Positions 33,711 to 41,634 of a DNA stretch of 64,000 nucleotides are shown one piece after another; positions within the stretch are counted from its first letter, which is position 1, and each line of letters starts with the position of its first letter. The stretch is from contig JAWSVE010000001.1 of assembly GCA_033852115.1 (NCBI GenBank), positions 186,001 through 250,000 on the forward strand. Direction: 5' to 3'. The notes below the pieces were generated by a model that did not search any database, was not told where the DNA came from, and saw only the letters and a program-made list of their open reading frames with translations. Made by a program: the position numbers and the translations under genes. The stretch comes from JAWSVE01 sp033852115 (GTDB lineage Bacteria > Pseudomonadota > Gammaproteobacteria > Pseudomonadales > Cellvibrionaceae).

Positions 33711-34064
33711 TTGAAATTACCTGAAGATAAACACCAAGGCCAATGTGACCACTGCAAAACCGAGGTGCCTCTCGATGCCGTTGTTTGTGCTGCCTGCGGC
33801 GCGCGCTGGGGTAGTTCAACGGGAAAGACCAGACAACAAGTCTATGATCTCGGTAAAACTAAAGTTAAAATGGGGCTAATAGGAGGGGCATTTTTTATAA
33901 TATTTTTAGCCGTGACCCTCTATTTCGAGTCCGGATGGATGCTGTTGTCGATGGCACTTGGTTTTTTAGCAGGACCTATATGTGTAGGCTGGATAATCGG
34001 TGGACTACTTTCAATACGAAGAGCGAAAACAAATCTTTCGATTCAGTGGTGGCGACAAAGTTAA
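33711..34064 (+). CDS. Zinc-ribbon membrane protein
   Basis: 117 aa from TTG 33,711, chosen because AGGAG ends 7 bases upstream; the frame is open to 33,684. A zinc ribbon 'CDHCKTEVPLDAVVCAACG' (CxxC ... CxxC) near the N-terminus is followed by two hydrophobic segments. It follows the helicase at once and ends 1 base before the convergent recX stop. It is probably the last gene of the helicase cluster and may tether it to the membrane; function unknown. Confidence 0.65.
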   Translation: MKLPEDKHQGQCDHCKTEVPLDAVVCAACGARWGSSTGKTRQQVYDLGKTKVKMGLIGGAFFIIFLAVTLYFESGWMLLSMALGFLAGPICVGWIIGGLLSIRRAKTNLSIQWWRQS

Positions 34065-34065
34065 T

Positions 34066-34497
34066 TCACCAACTAACAACTTCACGAATGAGTTCAGGCG
34101 AATAACCCTTGTATTGAAAAAAACGAATGCGCTTGGCTCTTTCTTTATCATCTTGCGCTACTGTTTCACCATACTTTTGGAATGATAACGCCTTCAAAGC
34201 AGCGCACCATTCCACACCTAAATCGGCGAGCACCAATTCGGCTAATGATGCATCAACACCCTTTTGGCGAAGCTCAGAGATAATTCGTATGGGCCCAATG
34301 CTCTTAGCCACACGCCCACGAATATACATCTCTGTAAAGCGTTGATCGGATAATAGGTTTTCATTCTCTAGCTTATCAAGAACAGTATCAATCGATTGCT
34401 CTTCATTCCGAAAGCGATGAAGTAGTTTGTTTCTTAACTCAGTCCGAGAGTGCTCTCTACGAGCCAATAAATCTAGCGCTTTATTTCGTATACTCAC
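34066..34497 (-). CDS. recX: RecX, regulator of RecA
   Basis: 143 aa, typical length. RecX family three-helix repeats are visible: 'ALDLLARREHSRTELRNKLLHR', 'IDTVLDKLENENLLSDQRFTEMYIRGRV' and 'IISELRQKGVDASLAELVL'. RecX binds RecA filaments and limits their activity. It overlaps the integrase gene stop by 4 bases (ATGA), so it is translated with the recombination module. In most gammaproteobacteria recX directly follows recA; here the whole integrase set lies between them. If the left end of the island is outside the window, this recX is carried by the island. Confidence 0.93.
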   Translation of the reverse strand: MSIRNKALDLLARREHSRTELRNKLLHRFRNEEQSIDTVLDKLENENLLSDQRFTEMYIRGRVAKSIGPIRIISELRQKGVDASLAELVLADLGVEWCAALKALSFQKYGETVAQDDKERAKRIRFFQYKGYSPELIREVVSW

Positions 34498-35741
34498 AGC
34501 ACCTCCACAGCTTCACGTCCCAACTTCCTGAGTTCTGCGTTTGCGTTATTTAAGCTTTGCCTCAAAGCAACGTTTTCCTCTTCTAAACTCAATTTTTTAT
34601 CACGCGCTGCGTTTGCTCGCGCAACAATCCGTTCAGCTCTAAGGTAGTATTTAAGAAAGATGTTACCTGCATTTCGATTTTCTATTTTGTGCCCAGCTTC
34701 CTGACTCACGGTCAAAATGGCTGTAGTTTGTGAAACACCCAGCTCAATTAGCTCAATAAATCGCTCTGTTAACCCCTGAGCCCTGCCGTCCTGAGGTGTC
34801 ACGCCGAATTGTCGACACAAGTTAGTAATAGAGTTGGGCATAAAAAAACTACCCGTTTTCAAGGAGGGTATAAGTGCAGCAGACTTCTTCTTTCCAAGAA
34901 CCAATTCTCTCCTTGAAGTCGCTATAAACGTCTGAATATCAGAGTATAAAGCCGAGTGAATACCAACATCCCTAACATCGTATATTTTGGTCTTGGGCAG
35001 GGTAATAATCTTCTTACGCTCACCAGGAATAAGTGGCTCAGTAAAAAGCCCCACCGTCAGATGAATCATCTCAATACGACGCAATGAGCTTTCTAAAAAT
35101 AATCTTAAAATCATCTCATCTCGGTGAAACCTTGCGACCATTTGATTACTTAATCCATCCGCGTCAAACTGAGTCACCAAATCTATCGCTTTATCCCACG
35201 CATTCCGAGAACTCGTTTTCCTTATACTCCCTCGCTTCGTTTTACCTCGAGAAAGCAGAAATGGTATTTTGTACTGCTTGCCTCTCTGAAAAGACGGTTC
35301 AAGCGCCACCTGGTACAGACGTTCAGACACGCTGATATCATTAATACCTATAACCCCATCGCAAATCCCGTTTTTTTCTGCCCACCAAAGGAAAGCAATA
35401 AAGGTACTGATATAACTATTGATCGTGCCTTGTTGCAGGCTTTTTTTGTTATGTCCATCTAACCTTAGAGTATTCATTAGCAACTCAAGATGAGAGCTTG
35501 TCACGTGACGCCACTGAAATCCTGAATCTCCCATGCCAAGCCTGTTCAGGACCACCAAAATACGTAGCACTGCTAGCCGTACAGTATTATCCAAATCTTT
35601 ATCCTGAGTACCTGCCAAATATAAGATATAATCATTCAGCTCATCAAAAGGTTTCCCTGCCTGGTCCACAATAAAGGGAAGCTCGGGTAGCGGCTTGCCG
35701 TTGTGACAAAAGTTTTCTGTTCCTTTTATCCTAACGTACAC
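34494..35741 (-). CDS. Tyrosine recombinase-like integrase (third, 415 aa)
   Basis: 415 aa. An N-terminal SAM-like core-binding part (to about 130) and a catalytic domain with box I 'SSLRRIEMIHL' (Arg about 220), a degenerate box II region 'GLTERFIELIELG', 'EAGHKIENRNAGNIFLKYYL' (His and a Tyr near 365-366) and a C-terminal coiled coil (SLEEENVALRQSLNNANAELRKL). It overlaps the upstream coiled-coil gene by 16 bases and recX by 4. It is the smallest of three recombinases and resembles TnpA-like members of three-integrase elements. Confidence 0.8.
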   Translation of the reverse strand: MYVRIKGTENFCHNGKPLPELPFIVDQAGKPFDELNDYILYLAGTQDKDLDNTVRLAVLRILVVLNRLGMGDSGFQWRHVTSSHLELLMNTLRLDGHNKKSLQQGTINSYISTFIAFLWWAEKNGICDGVIGINDISVSERLYQVALEPSFQRGKQYKIPFLLSRGKTKRGSIRKTSSRNAWDKAIDLVTQFDADGLSNQMVARFHRDEMILRLFLESSLRRIEMIHLTVGLFTEPLIPGERKKIITLPKTKIYDVRDVGIHSALYSDIQTFIATSRRELVLGKKKSAALIPSLKTGSFFMPNSITNLCRQFGVTPQDGRAQGLTERFIELIELGVSQTTAILTVSQEAGHKIENRNAGNIFLKYYLRAERIVARANAARDKKLSLEEENVALRQSLNNANAELRKLGREAVEVL

Positions 35742-36169
35742 TTACACTCCCCCTCTCCGGCACAGAGCCTCCTCTCGTATTGCCTGAGCTTTCTATCCTG
35801 TTCATTTAACTTCACTCTAAGATCTCTATTTGCATCAACTAACCCTGCAACTTGCAAATTCAAAGTTTCAATTTCTTCTTTCAATCCTTTAATCGTGTTA
35901 CCAACGGTTGCCTTAGGTGTTTTTACCTTTTTGACCAAAGACTTGACTTGCTTTAGAAATTCTTTATTACGCTCCTTGTATAAATAAGTTCCGTTAGTTA
36001 CGTTTACCCCACCTTCTGACCAAATCAAAAAGTCGCTAACACTACGAGGGAGGCCATCACAAGAAATATTTTTCTTCAATCGATCATCCACTACCGACTT
36101 TAAATATTTAACTTTCTTTGATAGGGCTTCTTTTGCGTCATCACTTTTTTGCTGGTTATGATCGTTCAT
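35726..36169 (-). CDS. Small coiled-coil protein of the recombination module
   Basis: 147 aa. N-terminal charged helices, a middle part 'LPRSVSDFLIWSEGGVNVTNGTYLYKERNKEFLKQV' and a long C-terminal coiled coil (GLKEEIETLNLQVAGLVDANRDLRVKL...) ending in a Cys-rich tip (CAGEGECKC). It corresponds in size and position to the small accessory proteins of three-integrase elements (TnpC of Tn554, GinD of GInts). It is directly adjacent to the 752-aa integrase gene and overlaps the 415-aa one by 16 bases. Likely an accessory factor for recombination, by analogy only. Confidence 0.7.
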   Translation of the reverse strand: MNDHNQQKSDDAKEALSKKVKYLKSVVDDRLKKNISCDGLPRSVSDFLIWSEGGVNVTNGTYLYKERNKEFLKQVKSLVKKVKTPKATVGNTIKGLKEEIETLNLQVAGLVDANRDLRVKLNEQDRKLRQYERRLCAGEGECKCTLG

Positions 36170-38428
36170 TTAACCCTCTACTTTTCTATCGCCCATAGAA
36201 AGTTTAATAGCGGCCTCCAATATTGAGGACGAATCACACTCAGGGGTTTGCATTGCAGCCACACTCCTATCGTTCTTAATATCTTCGACTGGTAGTAAGT
36301 TTGGGCACCCATCACACATTTCCTCGGATGCGCGATGACACATTACGTAACCATCGCTGTAACACTTGCTTAACTCTGAGCGCCTTGGTGTATTCCCAAA
36401 GCAAATCCCCTCACTAATAAAATCCATTCTTAATGAATTTTCTTCAATATACTTCATCGCGATTACTGAACGATTTTCAGGGACAACATCGATCGTTTGT
36501 TTAATTCTATCACTCAAATCACGCAATACGCCTCGAGTTTCACCCTCTGCCCCCAGCATACCCACTAGCTTCTCAGCCATAAACTCTTTTTCAACTTCTC
36601 GAAAAATACGGCCACATTCTTGCTCAGTCAGATAAACCGCTGTATTTGACCAATCTTCATGGCGAAGTTCGTACGTCAGGGCTTCTAGATCAGCCTGCTT
36701 TTCGTATCGATAAAAATACATAACGGCAAAGAATCGGCGAAACTGGTGTTCACTGAACTTAAACCTTTCTCCACCCTCGGATTTTTCGACTCCTATAAAA
36801 TCCAAAAATGACTCCATCGCGATATTTAGTCGATCCATATTAATCGGAGATCGATTAAAGGTATCATCAAAACAAAACAAGGAATCACTGTTCGAGACTT
36901 GACGCCCCGACTCACTTAATCGCTCAAGCATCTCTATCGCCTTAATAACTACCGGAACACTTGTAAACCACTCATGGCGGCGTCGACTCTTAGCAACATA
37001 AAATTTGACTCGCCATCCATCATAAAATTTTTTATAACAATCCGTGGTCATACCAAATACCTCTGACTCCCTTCGGGCAGAAAAGGCGAATATAACAACC
37101 AAACAACTCAGTGGTAAAAACTGGTAGAGAGCCTTCTGCAAGGACACTCCTGTATGAGGAACATCACGACTATAATTATGTATTTTACGAGCGCGCTTAG
37201 ATCGGTAATCAAATTGGCCTTTTGACAGCCCTAGTCGATCTCTCACTTGCTTGGGGCTTAGACCGGCATCAAGCAATGAACACAAATCACTCAAATCTTT
37301 TTGCGAAATTTTCTCTTCACGGGCTTGGTAGTGCTTATAAGAAGCCAAAGGAAAAGGCGAATACCGCCCTTCAACCAGCATCCCCATCTCCCTAGCAATT
37401 CCATTCACCTCCTTCCCCGCCAAGTAATTTCCGAGTCTTTTTGTGTAACACTCATGCTTTTCAGCTAATATTTTTTCTGCATCAAAAAGTGCTTCTGAAT
37501 AATCCAGAATGTACCGAATGGAAGCATCAACTAATTTCAGAAATAATGGGACAGGAATATTTCTTGTCCGAGATCCATTAGCGGGTTTTAGATTTGAAAG
37601 ATTCAATGCCTCATAAGAATCACCAATAAGCTTAATCATGCTTGCATTGACGAATTGATTTGGCAGTAAATATGTCTGCTCTTGATACAGTTCCGTTGCT
37701 CTTAGAATATCGTGATAGTAATCCCGACTTAAAGTCTTTTGGTAGGCTGTTGCTCGAGACTCACGCTTGTCACGGCGTAATTTTTTCAACGGCAACTGAT
37801 CATTGTACATCTCATATACCCGATCCCAGTATTCTTGAATATTGGGATTACGCTGGGCATGAAACCTATTTATACCAATCGCGTCATAAACAACTTCATA
37901 ATTAATTTTGTTAATGGACTTAGAGCTTCGAACAGGAAGATTGGCAACCCCAACATTATTAATATATTCCTTTAACCGAGGAAGGTAGCTTTGTGATACT
38001 GAAGGCTTATTCTTTAACCGTTCTATCAATATTTGACTTTTTCCCCTTGTCCATTCCGACCAACAAAATCCGTCCATATCATAGATTTCATTGAAAACAC
38101 GCTTAAGAGCGTTAAGGTGATGCCGCATAGCAGAGCAACTGCGTATCTTTGCGTGCTTTTTAAAAATTGAAAACTCAACAGCAAGCACCAAAGATTGCTT
38201 TAAGTCATCCATTAGCCCTTCGATTTCTGACAAACGTCCGCCACCAATCAGGGGGCCATCAAAACTCAGGGTTTCTGTTATAGGGCTCGATGGATTCTCC
38301 GGATCGCGTATATTCCAAGTTAACCCAGAGTATTCCGATTGTAACCAATCATATTTCCTTTGTGATATGTCCTTACTGTGTGGCGAACCATCTAGAATCC
38401 GGTAAATGATCGATGAGCTATTACTCAT
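36170..38428 (-). CDS. Large tyrosine recombinase-like integrase (752 aa)
   Basis: 752 aa. The catalytic domain shows the full set: box I Arg in 'FSARRESEVFGM', His561-x-x-Arg564 in 'EHQFRRFF', His590 in 'LRHEDWSNT' and Tyr599 in 'TAVYL'. A C-terminal extension of about 150 residues carries a Cys cluster (Cys689, 697, 705, 708: 'CYSDGYVMCHRASEEMCDGCP') that may bind zinc. It overlaps the 663-aa gene by 4 bases. With intact catalytic residues it is the best candidate for the active strand-exchange enzyme. Confidence 0.85.
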   Translation of the reverse strand: MSNSSSIIYRILDGSPHSKDISQRKYDWLQSEYSGLTWNIRDPENPSSPITETLSFDGPLIGGGRLSEIEGLMDDLKQSLVLAVEFSIFKKHAKIRSCSAMRHHLNALKRVFNEIYDMDGFCWSEWTRGKSQILIERLKNKPSVSQSYLPRLKEYINNVGVANLPVRSSKSINKINYEVVYDAIGINRFHAQRNPNIQEYWDRVYEMYNDQLPLKKLRRDKRESRATAYQKTLSRDYYHDILRATELYQEQTYLLPNQFVNASMIKLIGDSYEALNLSNLKPANGSRTRNIPVPLFLKLVDASIRYILDYSEALFDAEKILAEKHECYTKRLGNYLAGKEVNGIAREMGMLVEGRYSPFPLASYKHYQAREEKISQKDLSDLCSLLDAGLSPKQVRDRLGLSKGQFDYRSKRARKIHNYSRDVPHTGVSLQKALYQFLPLSCLVVIFAFSARRESEVFGMTTDCYKKFYDGWRVKFYVAKSRRRHEWFTSVPVVIKAIEMLERLSESGRQVSNSDSLFCFDDTFNRSPINMDRLNIAMESFLDFIGVEKSEGGERFKFSEHQFRRFFAVMYFYRYEKQADLEALTYELRHEDWSNTAVYLTEQECGRIFREVEKEFMAEKLVGMLGAEGETRGVLRDLSDRIKQTIDVVPENRSVIAMKYIEENSLRMDFISEGICFGNTPRRSELSKCYSDGYVMCHRASEEMCDGCPNLLPVEDIKNDRSVAAMQTPECDSSSILEAAIKLSMGDRKVEG

Positions 38429-40416
38429 AACCCACCAAAATCAATACGAAGGTAAGGATTTTCCATAAAATCGAGCTTAACTTTGGCGCTGTGCAGAAGC
38501 GCTCTATATCTTTCGCCCCCTTGATATAGCCTTTCTAAAACAACCTCAATAAATACGCACCAAAAAGCCCAGTCAGTCTCCTCAACAACATTAATTTCAC
38601 CTGCTTCGTCTGCTTTTTTCAATGCCTCATTCCATTGCAATAGCTGCACAATATTATTTTCCGTCACAACAAATAGATTTTTTTTATTGCCACAGGTCAT
38701 ACACTTGCTAATTGCGCCACAATTTTCTCCTTTTTGGGTTCCGGGCTGTATTCCTGCTCTTGGATCGCGGCAATATACTCCACCGAACTGTGACGCTATG
38801 ATTTTATTTTTATTACATTCATATTGATCCTTATCAAGGCCAAGCTTAATCGGCACATCTTCAAGATCAACCGTAACGAGAACCTGAAGCCACTCTCTAA
38901 ACTCTCGCATTTTCTGATCAAAAGCCATTCGCATTGGAATAGAGTTGGAATACAACATTGAAGTACGAATACTGTTATGCTGTGCGGCTTGTTGAACAGC
39001 AATTAGTCCTCCAGTCAGCCCTTTATATAGCAATAAGCTAACGCGGATAGATCGTGCTGTTCCGCCCCAAAGCCCACCCGAAGCTGCATGAATTATCTTT
39101 TTAATATAGTTCAGCAGTGTGAACGAACTTGGAACCATAGGCGTAACATGCTCTTGGTTATAATTTTTTTTGGATGAGCCTTTCGCTGAGTGGTGATGCA
39201 AAAACAATTGATTTCGAAAATGATTAGCTGCTAACTTCCTGTAGCGCGTCGTAGCCCGTCTAATAATTCTTATAACTTTTGCTGGGGAGTATTCCCTCTC
39301 TCTACAGTCAATAGCCGTTAGCAATCCTTTTGCTCTCGGTTTTACCCACTCAATATCAACAGCTCCGTAATCGGTTACGCTATCTGCATCCACGGCAATA
39401 TTGCGAATTGAATCAACATTTGCAACGAGATCATGAATTAACAAAATACTCGCTGAGGCAATAAACTCCATGCTACAACCTATTGCTTCCGCTGTAGCCA
39501 AGTCAGCTCTGCGATCCTTTCGACTCGAAAACTGCTTTCTAATCATGTTGTATTCTCTTGAGGCTAATACACCAGACTTCGGCTCAACACCTCCATTCCG
39601 ATACCAGCACCAAGCTAGATAGACTCCCCACCATTGTTCATCCGATAGTTGATTAATATTATCCTTATAAGGATTAGTAGCTCCAGTATCTCTAGATTTA
39701 CGCCAAGCAAACCATTGATCAACAACAGGAAGCAAATAACGATACTTTCTAATCGACAAGAGCCCTGAAAGCCTAAGATTTCCACAGCGAATAAATTGCT
39801 TTTCCGCTTCTGAGCGGATCACAGTCAATCTATTCTTTAATAAGCAGGCGCATAGGTCAGCAATATTTTCAGAACCAACATCACCCAACTCATACTGCAA
39901 CGACTCAACAATTTTACCAATTTCGTCTACGTCTTCGCCCTCAGGTTCGCATCCGAATATTTCATACTCATCAAAACAAAAATCAAGCAACGACTTTGAA
40001 ACTTTCTTTTCAATTTTAAATGTTGATAAAGCATTAAACCTAGGTATAAAACCATCATTTTGAAGACGGAGAAAAACGTAATTCAAACCTGAAATGTATT
40101 TGTTTTTTCCAGACGAGGATAAATTTTGCCCCTGTAGACGCCAATAAACTAAAGCAACAAATTTCATCCAGGATGATTTTTTTCCGAAGGTGGTTAATCC
40201 ACACTGTATTTCAGTTAAAAGTTCTGGATTTAACTCTTCTAGCTCATTAAAAAGAAGCTTTATGGAAGAGCAAATACTTCTAAAGTGATAAATCGAATAT
40301 TGTGAGACATCATTGCAACTAGACTGAATAGCGACAACAAAGGGATTGCCCGCAACAGGGAGAAACACCCCGAGATCAAAGTCCTTTTCGGGGTGTCTTA
40401 ATTGAAGGGAACTCAT
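38425..40416 (-). CDS. Large tyrosine recombinase-like integrase (663 aa)
   Basis: 663 aa. The catalytic region is more diverged: 'GTARSIRVSLLLYKGLTGGLIAVQQAAQHNSIRTSMLYSN' gives Arg, His and a probable nucleophile Tyr489. The C-terminal extension has a Cys cluster (Cys549, 566, 572, 575: 'YCRDP...NCGAISKCMTCGNKK') like that in the 752-aa protein. It starts 12 bases after the island recA stop without a visible ribosome-binding site, which suggests coupling to recA translation, and overlaps the next gene by 4 bases. Confidence 0.78.
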   Translation of the reverse strand: MSSLQLRHPEKDFDLGVFLPVAGNPFVVAIQSSCNDVSQYSIYHFRSICSSIKLLFNELEELNPELLTEIQCGLTTFGKKSSWMKFVALVYWRLQGQNLSSSGKNKYISGLNYVFLRLQNDGFIPRFNALSTFKIEKKVSKSLLDFCFDEYEIFGCEPEGEDVDEIGKIVESLQYELGDVGSENIADLCACLLKNRLTVIRSEAEKQFIRCGNLRLSGLLSIRKYRYLLPVVDQWFAWRKSRDTGATNPYKDNINQLSDEQWWGVYLAWCWYRNGGVEPKSGVLASREYNMIRKQFSSRKDRRADLATAEAIGCSMEFIASASILLIHDLVANVDSIRNIAVDADSVTDYGAVDIEWVKPRAKGLLTAIDCREREYSPAKVIRIIRRATTRYRKLAANHFRNQLFLHHHSAKGSSKKNYNQEHVTPMVPSSFTLLNYIKKIIHAASGGLWGGTARSIRVSLLLYKGLTGGLIAVQQAAQHNSIRTSMLYSNSIPMRMAFDQKMREFREWLQVLVTVDLEDVPIKLGLDKDQYECNKNKIIASQFGGVYCRDPRAGIQPGTQKGENCGAISKCMTCGNKKNLFVVTENNIVQLLQWNEALKKADEAGEINVVEETDWAFWCVFIEVVLERLYQGGERYRALLHSAKVKLDFMENPYLRIDFGGL

Positions 40417-40428
40417 TACAAAACAAGT

Positions 40429-41463
40429 TTAGCGTTCTAACTCTCCAACCTCAATCTCAGACGATTTCGGCTCGGGTTCCTGTAAAAACTCACTTCGGAT
40501 CGCCTTATCCAGCTCCTCAACGGCTGCAGGGTTCCCTTCAAGAAACACCGCTGCATTCTTTTTGCCTTGACCAATTTTGTCGCCTTTATAGGAATACCAA
40601 GCACCTGCCTTATCAATCAATCCAACTTTTACTCCTAAATCAATAAGCTCTCCAAAATAATTAAATCCTTGGCCATACAATATTTGTGTTTCACATTGCT
40701 TAAATGGCGGAGACACTTTATTCTTAACGACCTTGATCCGTGTTTCGTTACCAATAACTTCGTCACCTTCCTTTACAGAACCTATTCGACGAATATCCAA
40801 TCTAACAGAAGAATAGAACTTTAAGCTGTTCCCCCCCGCAGTAGTTTCGGGGTTTCCGAACATAACACCAATCTTCATTCTGATTTGGTTGATAAAAATC
40901 ACTAGACAATTTGCATTTTTAATATTGCCTGTTAACTTTCTCAGTGCTTGCGACATCAATCGCGCTTGAAGACCGACATGGTGATCACCCATCTCACCTT
41001 CAATTTCTGCTTTTGGTGTTAAAGCAGCAACAGAGTCAATAATTACAACATCAACGGCACCCGAGCGTACTAACATATCGGTAACCTCTAACGCCTGCTC
41101 ACCAGTATCTGGTTGCGAGACAATAAGATCGTCCGTATTAACTCCCAATGTTTGCGCATAACCAGGATCTAGTGCATGCTCGGCATCAATAAACGCACAT
41201 GTCTTGCCTTGCTTCTGCGCTTGCGCAATGGTACTTAATGTTAAAGTCGTTTTACCAGATGACTCCGGCCCATATATTTCAACAATTCGGCCGTAAGGTA
41301 AACCACCAATTCCCAAAGCAATATCAAGTGGCAAACTACCTGTTGATACCGAAGGTATTTTTTCTATAGGCTTATCACCTAATTTCATCGCAGTTCCTTT
41401 ACCAAACTGCCGATCAATTTGAGCTAATGCAGCCTGCAAAGCTTTTTCTTTATTCGCATCCAT
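40429..41463 (-). CDS. recA: Complete RecA carried by the island
   Basis: 344 aa, full RecA: Walker A 'GPESSGKTT' (65-73), Walker B region 'VVIIDSVAALTP', loop L1 'EGEMGDHHVG', loop L2 'FGNPETTAGGNSLKFYSS' and a C-terminal acidic end. By my hand count it differs from the host RecA fragment at about 33 of 205 positions (about 84% identical), so it is not a recent copy of the host gene. It restores RecA activity (strand exchange, LexA cleavage) lost by the insertion. The ribosome-binding site is TAGGAAAT, 7 bases before ATG. I see no LexA box of its own. Confidence 0.95.
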   Translation of the reverse strand: MDANKEKALQAALAQIDRQFGKGTAMKLGDKPIEKIPSVSTGSLPLDIALGIGGLPYGRIVEIYGPESSGKTTLTLSTIAQAQKQGKTCAFIDAEHALDPGYAQTLGVNTDDLIVSQPDTGEQALEVTDMLVRSGAVDVVIIDSVAALTPKAEIEGEMGDHHVGLQARLMSQALRKLTGNIKNANCLVIFINQIRMKIGVMFGNPETTAGGNSLKFYSSVRLDIRRIGSVKEGDEVIGNETRIKVVKNKVSPPFKQCETQILYGQGFNYFGELIDLGVKVGLIDKAGAWYSYKGDKIGQGKKNAAVFLEGNPAAVEELDKAIRSEFLQEPEPKSSEIEVGELER

Positions 41464-41634
41464 AATTATTTCCTACCAAAAAAATTAAAGTATTTTTAGA
41501 CGACTCACAACAACGCTTTGGCTATATTAGGCTGCTGAAGCTAGGTGAGAATTGTACAGACCGTCATTTGCGGGCTGAAGGCCAATAATAGCAAGGGATT
41601 TAGTGGGTGTGTATAGTTCTTCAATAGTAGATAA
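41464..41634 (-). other. Island end sequence between broken recA and island recA
   Basis: 171 bases of island DNA. The first 108 (41,527-41,634) are read through as the foreign 35-residue tail and stop of the broken recA; the rest holds the leader of the island recA. No LexA box (CTGT-N8-ACAG) is seen. The recombination site should lie at or close to 41,634/41,635. Confidence 0.7.

Larger units (their letters stand above)
1..41634. mobile_element. Genomic island inserted in recA (GInt-like), left end outside the window
   Basis: The right boundary is seen directly: chromosomal recA reads normally through codon 205 (last base 41,635) and then changes to unrelated sequence. Inside this end lie a second full recA, three tyrosine recombinase-like genes, a coiled-coil gene and recX, followed by metal-resistance cargo to position 1. 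No 3' remainder of host recA is seen in the window, so the other end should lie further left. No relaxase or type IV secretion genes are visible. Similarity to GInt elements (three integrases plus a small protein at one end, variable cargo) is inference from layout. It is not certain that all cargo belongs to a single element. Confidence 0.75.

Noticed and set aside
1..41634. Integrative conjugative element
   Set aside because: No relaxase, coupling protein or type IV secretion genes are seen in the visible part; conjugation genes could only lie further left.
41464..41634. LexA box for the island recA
   Set aside because: A CTGT is present in the leader but the matching ACAG at the right distance is missing.
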